64,000 bases of DNA from CAWJMD01 sp963700925 (GTDB lineage Bacteria > Actinomycetota > Actinomycetes > Actinomycetales > CAWJMD01): positions 2,728,001-2,792,000 of the forward strand of contig OY969553.1 in assembly GCA_963700925.1 (NCBI GenBank), read 5' to 3'. This document shows positions 7,206-15,487 of this stretch, piece after piece. The notes under the pieces are model-generated. The model was not told where the DNA came from and ran no database searches. It saw only the letters and a program-made list of their open reading frames with translations. Each line of letters starts with the position of its first letter. Positions within the stretch are counted from its first letter, which is position 1. Both the position numbers and the translations under genes were made by a program.

Positions 7206-8984
7206 GTGATCAGACGCGCCGTTCTCGTGCTCCTGCCCCTAGCGCTCGCCGCGGTGACGCTGACGGTTCCCGCCGCGTCTCCCGCCGCCGCCGCGCCCTA
7301 CACGTGCCTGCCCGGGCACGGGCTGATGAGCGTGAACACGCCCGCCGGCCTGATGGCCGGCAACCTGGCCATGGGCGACGGCCGGACGGTCTCCATCGGC
7401 ACCACCGGTGACACGGTCTGGGCCCGATCGAGCTTCGACTCCTCCGCCACCCGACTCCTGGCCAGCATGAGCTGGGCCAACGTGCTCGTCCGCGAGACGG
7501 CGAGGACCGGCAACGGGGCGTACCTGGCCAGGGCGCGCGCGTTCGCAGCCGACTTCCTCCGTGACAACCCGCCGGGAGCCGGTGCCCGCCCGCTGGACAC
7601 GTGGACGCCGATGTACGCCGGCCAGCGCGCCTCGTTCCTCGGCTGCCTCACCGTGCACAGCCCGTCGGACACCGTCGCCGCCTCCTGGCTGGCGACCCAT
7701 GGCACCTGGCTCGCGCAGCCCGCGAACCACGGTGGCGACTGGAACCAGGGACTCGAGGCGGCCATCGGCCTGCTCGGTGCCGGGTGCCGCCTGGATCGCG
7801 CCGACTGGCGCACCACCGCGTCCGGCCGCCTGAGCTCGATGATCACCCTGAGCATCGACGCGCAGGGAGCTCTCAACGAGCAGGCGCCCGGCTACGTCGC
7901 CTTCGTCCACGGCCGCTGGCAGATCGCGGCGTCCAAGCTGGCGGAGTGCGGCCAGCCCGTGCCGCCGGCCATCGCCGTGCGGTTGCCGCTCCTGCTCAAC
8001 TTCGCCGCCTGGGCGACGGGTGGGGACGCCAAGCTGGTCCAGATCGGTGACACCTACAGCGAGAAGCCTCCCGCCGTGGCCGGGACGGCGTCCCAGTACG
8101 CCGCCACCTCGGGCGCCTCCGGTACTCCGCTGACCGGGCTGGACGCTCTCTACAGCTCGGGCTACGCGTTCGGCCGCACGTCGTGGACGTCGTTCGGCTC
8201 GGGCATCCACTGGTCCCTGCGCTTCGGACCGGGCCGGGCGTTCCACGGCCACTACGACCACCAGTCGGTCACCCTGGCGGCGGGCACCCGGCCGATCCTC
8301 GTCGAGGCCGGCCACAGTGGCTACTCCAGTGAGTCGCAGCGCCTGTGGCAGCGCTCCCCGGAAGGGCACAACGTCGTGGTCCTGCCGGGCGTCAGCTTCA
8401 GCGGCGCGGCCGCGACCCCCTACGTTCGCGGGGACGGCGGCACGGCATGGCGGTGGTACGAGGTGAGCGACACGGCGTACGCCGGCAGCCCGCGGACCCG
8501 TGGCACCTACGTCGACGCCAGCATGGGTTTCATGTTGGTCCAGGACCGGGTGAGCCGCGTGAAATCCGGTGCGATCCAGCAGCTGTGGCACCTCCCGGCC
8601 GGGACGACACCGGAGCTCGTCGGACGGAGTCGCGCCGTCGGGCACTCCGCCGACGGACAGGTGGAGACAGTCGTGGTGCAGGTACCCCTGCCGGGGCAGG
8701 TGCTGGAGCGTGGTGCCACCACCACGGTGACCGGACGCAGCAGCCCCATGCAGGGATGGCAGTCACGCGCGCAGTACGAGCTGGCGTCAGCACCGACCGT
8801 GACGGCCAGCCGGTCCGGCTACTCAGCTCGCATGGTCACGCTCGTGGTGCCGGTGCCGACGGGTACGAACGTCAGCGCTGTCGCCACGACAGCGGGCACG
8901 GGCTACACCATCACCGTGGACGTCGGTAGCCGCCAGAGCCAGGTGGGCATCAGCAAGGGCGGCGGGATGTGGCAGATCGGCTGA
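7206..8984 (+). CDS. Secreted heparinase II/III-family polysaccharide lyase
   Basis: GTG at 7206 starts a 592-residue protein with a Sec signal (VIRRAVLVLLPLALAAVTLT, cut near the AAAAP at about residue 30). A toroid alpha-helical domain (about 60-270) and a C-terminal beta-sandwich follow, with 'HGHYDHQSVTLAAG' and 'PEGHNVVVL', the His/Asp signatures of the heparinase II/III beta-domain. Members cleave uronic-acid polysaccharides such as heparin, alginate or exopolysaccharide by beta-elimination outside the cell. It precedes a DeoR regulator, an ABC importer and sugar enzymes, so it may release the sugar that cassette imports, although it is transcribed toward the regulator. The gene ends at a short tandem-repeat tract. 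Start choice is fair: the signal peptide fits well at this GTG. Confidence 0.8.
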   Translation: MIRRAVLVLLPLALAAVTLTVPAASPAAAAPYTCLPGHGLMSVNTPAGLMAGNLAMGDGRTVSIGTTGDTVWARSSFDSSATRLLASMSWANVLVRETARTGNGAYLARARAFAADFLRDNPPGAGARPLDTWTPMYAGQRASFLGCLTVHSPSDTVAASWLATHGTWLAQPANHGGDWNQGLEAAIGLLGAGCRLDRADWRTTASGRLSSMITLSIDAQGALNEQAPGYVAFVHGRWQIAASKLAECGQPVPPAIAVRLPLLLNFAAWATGGDAKLVQIGDTYSEKPPAVAGTASQYAATSGASGTPLTGLDALYSSGYAFGRTSWTSFGSGIHWSLRFGPGRAFHGHYDHQSVTLAAGTRPILVEAGHSGYSSESQRLWQRSPEGHNVVVLPGVSFSGAAATPYVRGDGGTAWRWYEVSDTAYAGSPRTRGTYVDASMGFMLVQDRVSRVKSGAIQQLWHLPAGTTPELVGRSRAVGHSADGQVETVVVQVPLPGQVLERGATTTVTGRSSPMQGWQSRAQYELASAPTVTASRSGYSARMVTLVVPVPTGTNVSAVATTAGTGYTITVDVGSRQSQVGISKGGGMWQIG

Positions 8985-8990
8985 CGCCGC

Positions 8991-9088
8991 GCCTGGCACG
9001 GGGTCTGGCACACCGCCTGGCAGAGGTCTGGCACAGGTCTGGCACGCGTCTGGCACAGGTCTGACACAGGTCCGACACCGGTCTGACT
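8991..9088. repeat. Short degenerate tandem repeat (about nine 11-12 bp units of GGTCTGGCACA)
   Basis: The gap between the convergent lyase and deoR genes is almost wholly made of units related to GGTCTGGCACA, drifting to GGTCTGACACA and GGTCTGACTA at the right end. The last unit supplies the deoR stop codon. There are no unique spacers, so it is not a CRISPR. It may act as a transcription-end or recombination tract. The GGTCTGAC end also occurs in the dispersed palindrome at 28138 and 52829. Confidence 0.85.
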
Positions 9089-9911
9089 AGGGGACCATCA
9101 GCTCGACGTCGTTCTCGCGCAACGCCTTGACCATCTCGACGGGAGGCTCGACGTCCGTCACGAGGTAGTCGGGGCGGCCGAAGTCGGCGACCTGGGCGAA
9201 CAGCAGCTTGCTGAACTTCGACGAGTCGACCAGCACCGCGACCTTCGAGGCGCGTTCCATCATCTCCGACATCATGGCGGCCTCGGCGAGGTTGCTGGTG
9301 GAGTAGCCACCGGCGGCGGACACCGCGCCGACGGAGACGAGCGCGAGGTCGCACTGGACGTCGACGTCCGTCCGGCTCGACGCGCTGCGGAAGGCGACCG
9401 GGCCGATCGTCACCTGCGCGCCGACCCGCACCGTGCCTCCGAAGATGTACAGGTCGCGCAGGGCAGCCGGGTTGATCTCCGACGGAATGAGCAGGTTGTT
9501 CGTCGCGACGGTGAGGTCGCGGTGGTCCCGCAGGTGCCGGGCCACCGCCAGCGCCGTCGTCCCGCCGTTCATCATCAGGGACGAGCCGTCCTCGACCAGC
9601 GTGGCGGCCAGCGCCCCGATCGCGTCCTTCGCCGAGGTCTGTACCCGGCGCCGCACGTCGAGCGCGGTGTCCGGACGGGGGAGCGCCGTCGGGCTGAGCG
9701 CGCCGCCGTGGGTGCGGATCAGCACGCCGTCGGCGTCCATCTGGTCGAGGTCGCGACGGATGGTGTCGAGCGAGACGTCGAACCGCTCGGCGAGTTGGGC
9801 GACCGTCACCTGACCCACCTCGAACACGTACGCGGCCAGGTCGGCCTTGCGGCCGGCGGGCAGCCGTCGTCCCGCCTCGCCCCCAGGGGAACCAGCAGCA
9901 TTCACACGCAC
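9087..9911 (-). CDS. DeoR/GlpR-family transcriptional regulator
   Basis: GTG at 9911 gives 274 residues. An N-terminal winged helix-turn-helix spans about 20-75 ('VTVAQLAERFDVSLDTIRRDLDQM' region, the DeoR signature). It is followed by a sugar-phosphate sensor domain of the ribose-5-phosphate-isomerase-like DeoRC fold ('NGGTTALAVARHL', 'SVGAVSAAGGYSTSN'). Such proteins repress sugar-catabolic operons and are released by a phosphorylated sugar. It faces away from the ABC transporter/aldolase operon across a 152-bp gap containing an inverted ACTTTCT/AGAAAGT pair, and is the obvious local repressor. The effector would be the sugar phosphate made by the kinase or isomerase downstream. Confidence 0.9.
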   Translation of the reverse strand: MRVNAAGSPGGEAGRRLPAGRKADLAAYVFEVGQVTVAQLAERFDVSLDTIRRDLDQMDADGVLIRTHGGALSPTALPRPDTALDVRRRVQTSAKDAIGALAATLVEDGSSLMMNGGTTALAVARHLRDHRDLTVATNNLLIPSEINPAALRDLYIFGGTVRVGAQVTIGPVAFRSASSRTDVDVQCDLALVSVGAVSAAGGYSTSNLAEAAMMSEMMERASKVAVLVDSSKFSKLLFAQVADFGRPDYLVTDVEPPVEMVKALRENDVELMVP

Positions 9912-9947
9912 TTTCTAGCACGTGCACGAAGGTTCACGCGAGAAAGT
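9910..9947. promoter_or_regulatory. Candidate DeoR operator (ACTTTCT ... AGAAAGT inverted pair)
   Basis: ACTTTCT at 9910-9916 and its exact reverse complement AGAAAGT at 9941-9947 are 24 bases apart in the divergent gap, and a further ACTTTC occurs at 10000-10005 next to the sugar-operon -10. The first copy overlaps the deoR start codon. Spaced hexamer repeats of this type fit DeoR binding, but binding is not shown. Confidence 0.4.
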
Positions 9948-9974
9948 CACGGTGTTTGTCCCCCGAAGTGCCTC

Positions 9975-10002
9975 TTGACGCGGGAAGTGCGGTCAGTCTA
10001 CT
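9975..10002 (+). promoter_or_regulatory. Sigma-70-like promoter of the sugar ABC operon
   Basis: TTGACG at 9975-9980 and TCTACT at 9997-10002 are separated by 16 bases. This leaves about a 55-base leader before the ATG at 10064, which has its own GAAGGAG Shine-Dalgarno at 10053-10059. An ACTTTC repeat overlaps the -10, a position suited to repression. Confidence 0.5.
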
Positions 10003-10063
10003 TTCAAGAAACCGCAGAACCACGCATCGAAGCGCAGGAGGCGGCAGACTTGAAGGAGTTGTC

Positions 10064-11347
10064 ATGAGCAGAGGTGCTCGCGCGGGCAGGACGTTGACGG
10101 CGGTGGCCGGTGTCACGGCCCTCGCCCTGACGGCGGCTGCGTGCGGCGGTGGCGGCGACGCCGGCGCTGACGGTGGCGAAGTCACGCTGGAGTTCGCCCA
10201 GTGGTGGGAGCCCGAGCTGCCCGCGGGGATGTTCCGCGGCCTCGTGGACCAGTTCGAGGAGGAGAACCCCGGCATCAAGGTCGAGCTGCTCTCCGGCCCG
10301 TACGCGTCCACCAAGGAGCAGGTCGTCGCCGGTGCCGCGTCCGGGACCATGCCCGACGTCGTCGGGCTGGACGGTGCCTGGGTGCACGACTTCGTCGACC
10401 AGGGCTCGATCGCGGACCTGTCGGCCCTGATGGGCGAAGCCGGCTACGACGAGGGGCAGCTCGCCAGCCAGGTGGCCATCGACGGGTCCACGTACATGAT
10501 CCCGGTGGTCAACTTCGCCTACATGCTGTTCACCAACGACGACCTGCTGGCGCAGGCCGGGGTGACGGCGGTCCCGACCAACCGCACGGAGTTCCAGGAG
10601 GCTGCGGAGAAGGTCAGCGCACTCGGCGACAACACCAGCGGCTGGATCCTCCCGCTGTCGCTCGAGACCCCCAACGGCATCCAGAACGACGTCATGTCCT
10701 GGGTGTGGGCGTCCGGCGGAGAGATGCTCGCCGACGGCAAGCCCGACCTCACCAACCCCGACGTGACCAGTGCGGTGGAGTACATCAAGGACCTGAACGA
10801 CGCCGGGGCGATCGCGCCCGGGGCCGCCACGCTGAAGGAGCAGGACAAGCTCGAGGAGTTCACCAACGGGCGCGTCGGCATGATGATCTCGTCGCTCGCG
10901 CACATCAACCTCATCCGCGAGAACAACCCCGACCTCAAGTTCAGCATCGCCGCGGTTCCTTCCGAGGACGGCTACTCAGGCGAGCGCGGCACCCCGTACG
11001 CCTCGTGGGGCATCGGCGTCGCCGAGAACAGCGAGCACAAGGCCGAGGCGTGGAAACTGATCGACTTCCTGTTGAGCGAGAAGGCCAACGCCGAGCTGTC
11101 CACCGCGGCCAACGCCTTCCCGGGCAACACCACGTCCGTGCCGGACTACGTCAGCGGCGACGCGCTCTTCCAGACCGCGTTCGACGCCTGGAACGCCGGG
11201 TACCCGGCCAACGAGTTCGTCGGCCTGCCGGTCGCCGAGCAGCTGATGCGTGACCTGGACGAGGAGCTCCAGCGAACGCTCGCGGAGGACCAGCCCGTCG
11301 AGGACACCCTGGAAAAGGCTCAGGAGAAGTGGATGGCGGAGTTCTGA
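10064..11347 (+). CDS. Sugar ABC transporter substrate-binding lipoprotein
   Basis: ATG at 10064, 4 bases after a GAAGGAG ribosome site, gives 427 residues. A lipoprotein signal ends in 'LTAAAC' (Cys near residue 27), so the mature protein is anchored to the outer face of the membrane. The rest is a family 1 (MalE/UgpB-like) binding protein, with 'WWEPELPAGMFRGLVDQFEEENPG', 'GTMPDVVGLDG' and a C-terminal 'WASWGIGV'-like segment. It should deliver an oligo- or monosaccharide to the two permeases directly downstream. No ATPase gene lies in this operon, so a shared MsiK-type ATPase elsewhere is likely. Repression by the divergent DeoR protein is probable. Confidence 0.9.
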   Translation: MSRGARAGRTLTAVAGVTALALTAAACGGGGDAGADGGEVTLEFAQWWEPELPAGMFRGLVDQFEEENPGIKVELLSGPYASTKEQVVAGAASGTMPDVVGLDGAWVHDFVDQGSIADLSALMGEAGYDEGQLASQVAIDGSTYMIPVVNFAYMLFTNDDLLAQAGVTAVPTNRTEFQEAAEKVSALGDNTSGWILPLSLETPNGIQNDVMSWVWASGGEMLADGKPDLTNPDVTSAVEYIKDLNDAGAIAPGAATLKEQDKLEEFTNGRVGMMISSLAHINLIRENNPDLKFSIAAVPSEDGYSGERGTPYASWGIGVAENSEHKAEAWKLIDFLLSEKANAELSTAANAFPGNTTSVPDYVSGDALFQTAFDAWNAGYPANEFVGLPVAEQLMRDLDEELQRTLAEDQPVEDTLEKAQEKWMAEF

Positions 11348-11363
11348 CCGTCCGTCCGTGACC

Positions 11364-11399
11364 CCGGTCGCGCCAGGTCGATCGGCCTGGCGCGACCGG
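11364..11399 (+). terminator. Stem-loop between binding-protein and permease genes
   Basis: A perfect 14-bp stem (11364-11377 with 11386-11399) with an 8-base loop sits between the binding-protein stop and the permease start. There is no U-run, so it is more likely an attenuator or mRNA-stabilising hairpin that raises binding-protein levels over permease levels than a full terminator. Confidence 0.7.
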
Positions 11400-11422
11400 A
11401 CCTCCCGAAGAAGGTGACCACC

Positions 11423-12373
11423 GTGTCCCTGTCCACCACCACCCGCAAGCTGTCCACCAGCTCGGCGCTCGTGGAGCCTCCACGTCGGCGGTCCCCCGGA
11501 GGCTTCCGGCGGGGAGTGACGCCCTACGGCTTCCTCACGCCGACGATCGTCCTGCTCGTCGTCCTGATGGTGACCCCGATCGTCATGGTCATCGGCTACT
11601 CGCTGATGGACCGCGTGATCATGGCCAACGAGTCCCACTTCGTGGGCCTCGACAACTACGCACAGGTGCTCACCGACTCGGCGTTCTACGTCGCGGTCAA
11701 GAACACTGCGTACTTCTCGGGCGTCAGCGTGATGGCCCACTTCCTCATCGGCCTGGCCTTTGCGCTGTTGCTCAACACCGACCTGCTGGGGTCGCGCACC
11801 AAGGGCCTCTTCCGGGCGATCTACATCCTCCCGTGGCTGTTCACCATCGCGATCACCGCGGTGCTGTGGCGAATGCTGCTCAGCCCCAACGGGATCGTGA
11901 ACTACCTGACCACCAGCCTCGGCCTGACCGACTCGACCGTCGAGTGGTTGAGCGACCCTGCCATCGCGCTGCACGCGGTGACGTTCATCAACATCTGGGC
12001 CGGCTACCCGTTCTTCATGGTCAGCCTGCTCGCCGGCCTGCAGGGCATCCCGCGCGAGCTGTACGAGGCAGCCCGCGTCGACGGCGCCGGCCCGGTCAAG
12101 CAGTTCCTGCACATCACGATTCCCCAGCTGCAGCCGGTCATCATCAGCATGGCCCTGCTCGACTTCATCTGGACGACACAGCAGTTCGCACTGATCTGGA
12201 TGACCACAGGCGGTGGCCCGATCGACGCCACCGAGATGCTCAGCACCTTCACGTACAAGCTCGCGTTCGCGGAGTACGACTTCTCGGTCGCCTCGGCCAG
12301 TGCCGTTGTCGTTCTGCTGATGTCGATGGTTCTCGCGTTCTTCTACGTCCGGCACCAGAAGGCGAGGGACTGA
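11423..12373 (+). CDS. Sugar ABC transporter permease (MalF/UgpA type)
   Basis: I prefer GTG at 11423 because AAGGTGA at 11411-11417 then acts as its ribosome site; an in-frame GTG at 11414 would add 3 residues. The product is about 316 residues with six membrane segments, starting near 'YGFLTPTIVLLVVLMVTPIVMVI'. It carries the cytoplasmic EAA loop 'EAARVDGAGPVKQFLHITIP', the site that contacts the ATPase. It pairs with the following permease to form the importer channel. It is separated from the binding-protein gene by a strong hairpin and followed 2 bases later by the second permease. Confidence 0.9.
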   Translation: MSLSTTTRKLSTSSALVEPPRRRSPGGFRRGVTPYGFLTPTIVLLVVLMVTPIVMVIGYSLMDRVIMANESHFVGLDNYAQVLTDSAFYVAVKNTAYFSGVSVMAHFLIGLAFALLLNTDLLGSRTKGLFRAIYILPWLFTIAITAVLWRMLLSPNGIVNYLTTSLGLTDSTVEWLSDPAIALHAVTFINIWAGYPFFMVSLLAGLQGIPRELYEAARVDGAGPVKQFLHITIPQLQPVIISMALLDFIWTTQQFALIWMTTGGGPIDATEMLSTFTYKLAFAEYDFSVASASAVVVLLMSMVLAFFYVRHQKARD

Positions 12374-12375
12374 CC

Positions 12376-13287
12376 ATGGCCACCGACACCTCCGTCGCAC
12401 CCCGGCAACAGCAGGTGGTGCACCGGCCGGCACAGGGACCGACGCTGGCAGACGTGATGCGCCGGCGTGCCCGGCAGCGAGCCCTGGTGCTCGTCGCCCT
12501 CGCCTTCGGCGCCCTGTTCTCGGGCCTGCCCGTGCTGTGGATGCTGTTGAGCTCGTTCAAGTCCAACACCGAGATCTTCGAGTACCCACCGCGTCTCATC
12601 ACGGAGAACTTCTCCTTCGATGCCTACACGAACATCCTCACCGACGGCAGCAAGGTGCGGTTCTTCCTGAACAGCTACTTCGTGTCGGGGGCGGTGACGC
12701 TGCTGACGCTGCTGGTGGCCGTGCTCGCCGCGTACGGGCTCAGCCGGTACGAGTTCCGGTTCAAGCGGGCGCTCAGCGTGATGATCGTCAGCGTGCAGGC
12801 GGTGCCGCCGATCACGTTGCTGATCCCGTACTTCGGACTGGTGGTGGGGCTCAAGCTCTACGACACCTATCAGGGCCTGATCCTCACGTACATGGTGTTC
12901 ACGCTGCCCTACGCGATCATCATGATGACGGGCTACTTCAACACGCTGCCGCGCGAGCTCGACGAGGCCGTGAAGATGGACGGAGCCGGCCCGATCACCG
13001 CGCTGTTCCGGATTCTCGTGCCGATCTCGTTCCCGGGCCTCGTGTCCGTGGGCATCTACACGTTCATGATCGCCTGGAACGAGTACCTGTTCGCCCTGAC
13101 GCTGACACGTACGCAGGAGAAGCGCACCGTCCCCATCGGCATCCAGCTGCTCATGGGCCAGCACTCGTACGAGTGGAACGAGATGATGGCGATGAGCGTG
13201 CTGGGCTGCATCCCGGTGCTCCTCCTCTTCCTCTTCTTCCAGCGCTACTTCATGGGTGGCATGACCGCCGGAGCCGTGAAGCTCTGA
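12376..13287 (+). CDS. Sugar ABC transporter permease (MalG/UgpE type)
   Basis: ATG at 12376, 2 bases after the previous stop, gives 303 residues. A cytoplasmic N-terminus of about 35 residues is followed by six membrane helices. The EAA loop reads 'ELDEAVKMDGAGPITALFRI', matching MalG-type permeases. The C-terminus 'YFMGGMTAGAVK' is the classic ending of this family. Together with the upstream permease it forms the transmembrane channel for the sugar bound by the upstream lipoprotein. The next gene, an aldolase, starts 81 bases downstream after its own AAAGGGA ribosome site. Confidence 0.92.
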   Translation: MATDTSVAPRQQQVVHRPAQGPTLADVMRRRARQRALVLVALAFGALFSGLPVLWMLLSSFKSNTEIFEYPPRLITENFSFDAYTNILTDGSKVRFFLNSYFVSGAVTLLTLLVAVLAAYGLSRYEFRFKRALSVMIVSVQAVPPITLLIPYFGLVVGLKLYDTYQGLILTYMVFTLPYAIIMMTGYFNTLPRELDEAVKMDGAGPITALFRILVPISFPGLVSVGIYTFMIAWNEYLFALTLTRTQEKRTVPIGIQLLMGQHSYEWNEMMAMSVLGCIPVLLLFLFFQRYFMGGMTAGAVKL

Positions 13288-13368
13288 ACCGGCGCCGGCC
13301 TGTCCCACGCAACCCTCACTGACCCCGGCACGTCCGAGACCGACACTCCAAGAAAGGGAACCATCCCC

Positions 13369-14229
13369 ATGCTCATGAACGGCGTCGACCTCCTCGAGGT
13401 CGCCAACAAGCACAGCTTCGCGGTGCCCGCCTTCAACATCAGCGACTGGGCCATGTGCCAGGGGATCTTCGAGGTGAGCGAGGCCAAGCGGGCCCCGTTG
13501 ATCATCGCGATCCACCCGGACGAGCTCGCGCACCTCGGTGTCGACCTGCTGCCCGCCATCATCCAGCGGGCGCACCGTTCGACCGTGCCGGTCATCATCC
13601 ACTTCGACCACGGCGCCGACATCGACCAGATGCTGCTCGCCATCCAGACGGGCTTCACCTCGGTGATGCTCGACGGGTCGATGCTGCCGTTCGACGAGAA
13701 CGTCGCGCTCACACGCCGTGCCGTCGAGGCGGCGCACGCCGTCGGGCTCTCGGTGGAGGGCGAGCTCGGCACCATCGGCAAGACCGACTCCGAGGCCGAG
13801 GACGGTTCGGACGACATCATCTACACCGTGCCCGGCGACGCCATCCGGTTCGTCCAGGAGACCGGCGTGGACAGCCTCGCCGTCGCGATCGGCACCAGCC
13901 ACGGGCTGTACCCGTCCTGGATGAAGCCCGAGCTCAAGCTCGACCTGCTCGAGGAGATCAAGGCCGTGATCGACGTGCCGCTGGTGCTGCACGGCGGTTC
14001 TGGCAACCCGGACCTCGAGATCGGCCAGTCGGTCAAGCTGGGCATCAACAAGATCAACATCTCCAGCGACATCAAGGTCGCGTACCACCGCAAGATGCGC
14101 GAGGTGCTGCAGGACGACGGGCTGCGCGAGCCGTTGTCGATCCAGCCCCCCTCGGTGGCGGCGATGCAGGAGACTGCGGCGTACAAGATCGACCTGTTCG
14201 ACGCGGCCGGCAAGGCCGACCTGTACTGA
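13369..14229 (+). CDS. Class II (zinc) ketose-bisphosphate aldolase
   Basis: A 286-residue class II aldolase, which splits a ketose 1,6- or 1-phosphate into dihydroxyacetone phosphate and an aldehyde. Catalytic Asp80 and zinc ligand His81 sit in 'HFDHG' (78-82). Further ligands are His178 in 'GTSHG' and His208 in 'LHGGSG', and 'EGELG' is at 130-134. The length fits the GatY/KbaY/FbaA group of tagatose- or fructose-bisphosphate aldolases. Position 3' of an importer and 5' of a sugar kinase and an isomerase-like gene suggests it cleaves the phosphorylated form of the imported sugar. Exact stereochemistry cannot be read from sequence. The ribosome site AAAGGGA precedes the ATG. Confidence 0.9.
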   Translation: MLMNGVDLLEVANKHSFAVPAFNISDWAMCQGIFEVSEAKRAPLIIAIHPDELAHLGVDLLPAIIQRAHRSTVPVIIHFDHGADIDQMLLAIQTGFTSVMLDGSMLPFDENVALTRRAVEAAHAVGLSVEGELGTIGKTDSEAEDGSDDIIYTVPGDAIRFVQETGVDSLAVAIGTSHGLYPSWMKPELKLDLLEEIKAVIDVPLVLHGGSGNPDLEIGQSVKLGINKINISSDIKVAYHRKMREVLQDDGLREPLSIQPPSVAAMQETAAYKIDLFDAAGKADLY

Positions 14230-14272
14230 GCCCTGCCGCTCCTGTGCGATGTGGACGAGGAGAGGGGACACG

Positions 14273-15487
14273 GTGGGCTCGGAAATCGTCTTGGGGCTGG
14301 GTGGATGCCTGGACTACGAGATCGACTGGGACGCAGGCATTCTGGAAGACCTGGTCGTGCGGTACGACATCCGTGCCGACGAGATCGACCCGTCGGTTCG
14401 GGTCTACAGCGAGCGAGACCTGGTGCGCTCGGTGCTGGGGTTCGTGCGTGACGGCCACGGCGGAGAGCGGTTCGTCGGCTCCTCCGAGGTCGTCGAGGCC
14501 TTCGCGACCCGGTTCGCGCGCCGCACGACGATCGGGGGCACGGCGGTGCGGGCGGCAGTGGCCATGAGCCGGCTGGGAGTCCCGAGCACCGTGCACCTGG
14601 TGAGCATCGACGACCAGGTGAGATGGCTGCTGCCCGAAGAGGTTTCGTACGTCTGCAGCGCGGACGAGGACACCGTCGACCCCCACCTGATCGTTCAGTT
14701 CCCGGCCGGTGCGCGCGTGCGCATGGGTGACCGGGTGGTGCGGGCCCCGCGGGCCAACCGGCTGATCTACGTGAACGACCCCCCGAACCGCGAGCTGGTC
14801 ATCAGCCCCGAGCTGGGGCGCGAGCTGGTGGGCGCCAGGGTCCTGCTGGTCTCGGGGTTCAACTCCATGCGCGACCCGCAGACCGTCGCCCGGCGGCTGC
14901 ATGACCTGCGCGAGCAGATGGGGTCCCTGCCGGACGACGCGGTCGTCGTCTACGAGGACGGTGGGTTCCACGTCCCGGAGCTGAGAGCGCATGTGCGGGA
15001 GGGCCTAGCGGACGTCATCGACGTCCACAGCATGAACGAGGACGAGATGCAGGCGTACGTCGGCCGGGCGGTCGACCTCCTCGACCCAGCCGACGTGGCG
15101 ACGGCGCTCGGCGAGCTGCGTCGGGTGGTCCAGGCCAGCACCGTCGTCGTGCACTCGGGCTACTGGGCGCTCGCCGTGGGGGAGCGGGCCGCCGACTACC
15201 GGGAGGCGCTCGGCGGCGGGATCCTGCTCGCGAGCACCCGGTACCTGCACGGCGACGCCTTCACCGCCTCGGATCACTCGCGTACGGCCGAGATCCCACG
15301 TCACGCAGGGGGTTCGGCGTTGGTCCGGTCGTTGGAGCGAGAGCTTGCCGGACGGGTCTGCGCGGTGCCTGCCCTGGTGCTGCGCACCGCGACGCCGACC
15401 ACGGTCGGGCTCGGCGACACGTTCGTCGGCGGCTTCGTGGCCGCCCTGGTCGGTGCCGGGCGCGACGTGGCCGACGGCGCGGCATGA
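14273..15487 (+). CDS. ADP-dependent phosphofructokinase/glucokinase-family sugar kinase
   Basis: GTG at 14273, six bases after a GAGGAGAGG ribosome site, gives 404 residues; an ATG at 14249 would lie upstream of that site. The protein has the ribokinase-like fold of the ADP-PFK/GK family. A substrate loop 'TTIGGTAVRAA' lies at 85-95, 'VVYEDGGFH' in the middle, and the C-terminal phosphoryl-transfer motif 'GLGDTFVGGF' carries catalytic Asp382. Archaeal members use ADP as phosphoryl donor; donor use in bacterial members is less certain. Here it should phosphorylate a ketose or ketose phosphate before the adjacent class II aldolase. It overlaps the next gene by 4 bases (ATGA at 15484). Confidence 0.8.
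   Translation: MGSEIVLGLGGCLDYEIDWDAGILEDLVVRYDIRADEIDPSVRVYSERDLVRSVLGFVRDGHGGERFVGSSEVVEAFATRFARRTTIGGTAVRAAVAMSRLGVPSTVHLVSIDDQVRWLLPEEVSYVCSADEDTVDPHLIVQFPAGARVRMGDRVVRAPRANRLIYVNDPPNRELVISPELGRELVGARVLLVSGFNSMRDPQTVARRLHDLREQMGSLPDDAVVVYEDGGFHVPELRAHVREGLADVIDVHSMNEDEMQAYVGRAVDLLDPADVATALGELRRVVQASTVVVHSGYWALAVGERAADYREALGGGILLASTRYLHGDAFTASDHSRTAEIPRHAGGSALVRSLERELAGRVCAVPALVLRTATPTTVGLGDTFVGGFVAALVGAGRDVADGAA

Noticed and set aside
7065..8984. Longer upstream start for the heparinase-like protein
   Set aside because: It would read through the end of the esterase gene and bury the signal peptide; GTG at 7206 puts the signal peptide at the N-terminus.
8991..9088. CRISPR array
   Set aside because: Repeat units are only 11-12 bp, degenerate and contiguous, with no unique spacers and no cas genes nearby.
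12343..14271. 642-codon open frame antisense to permease and aldolase genes
   Set aside because: Composition is His/Glu/Arg/Val-rich as in antisense shadows, and it covers two well-supported genes on the plus strand.
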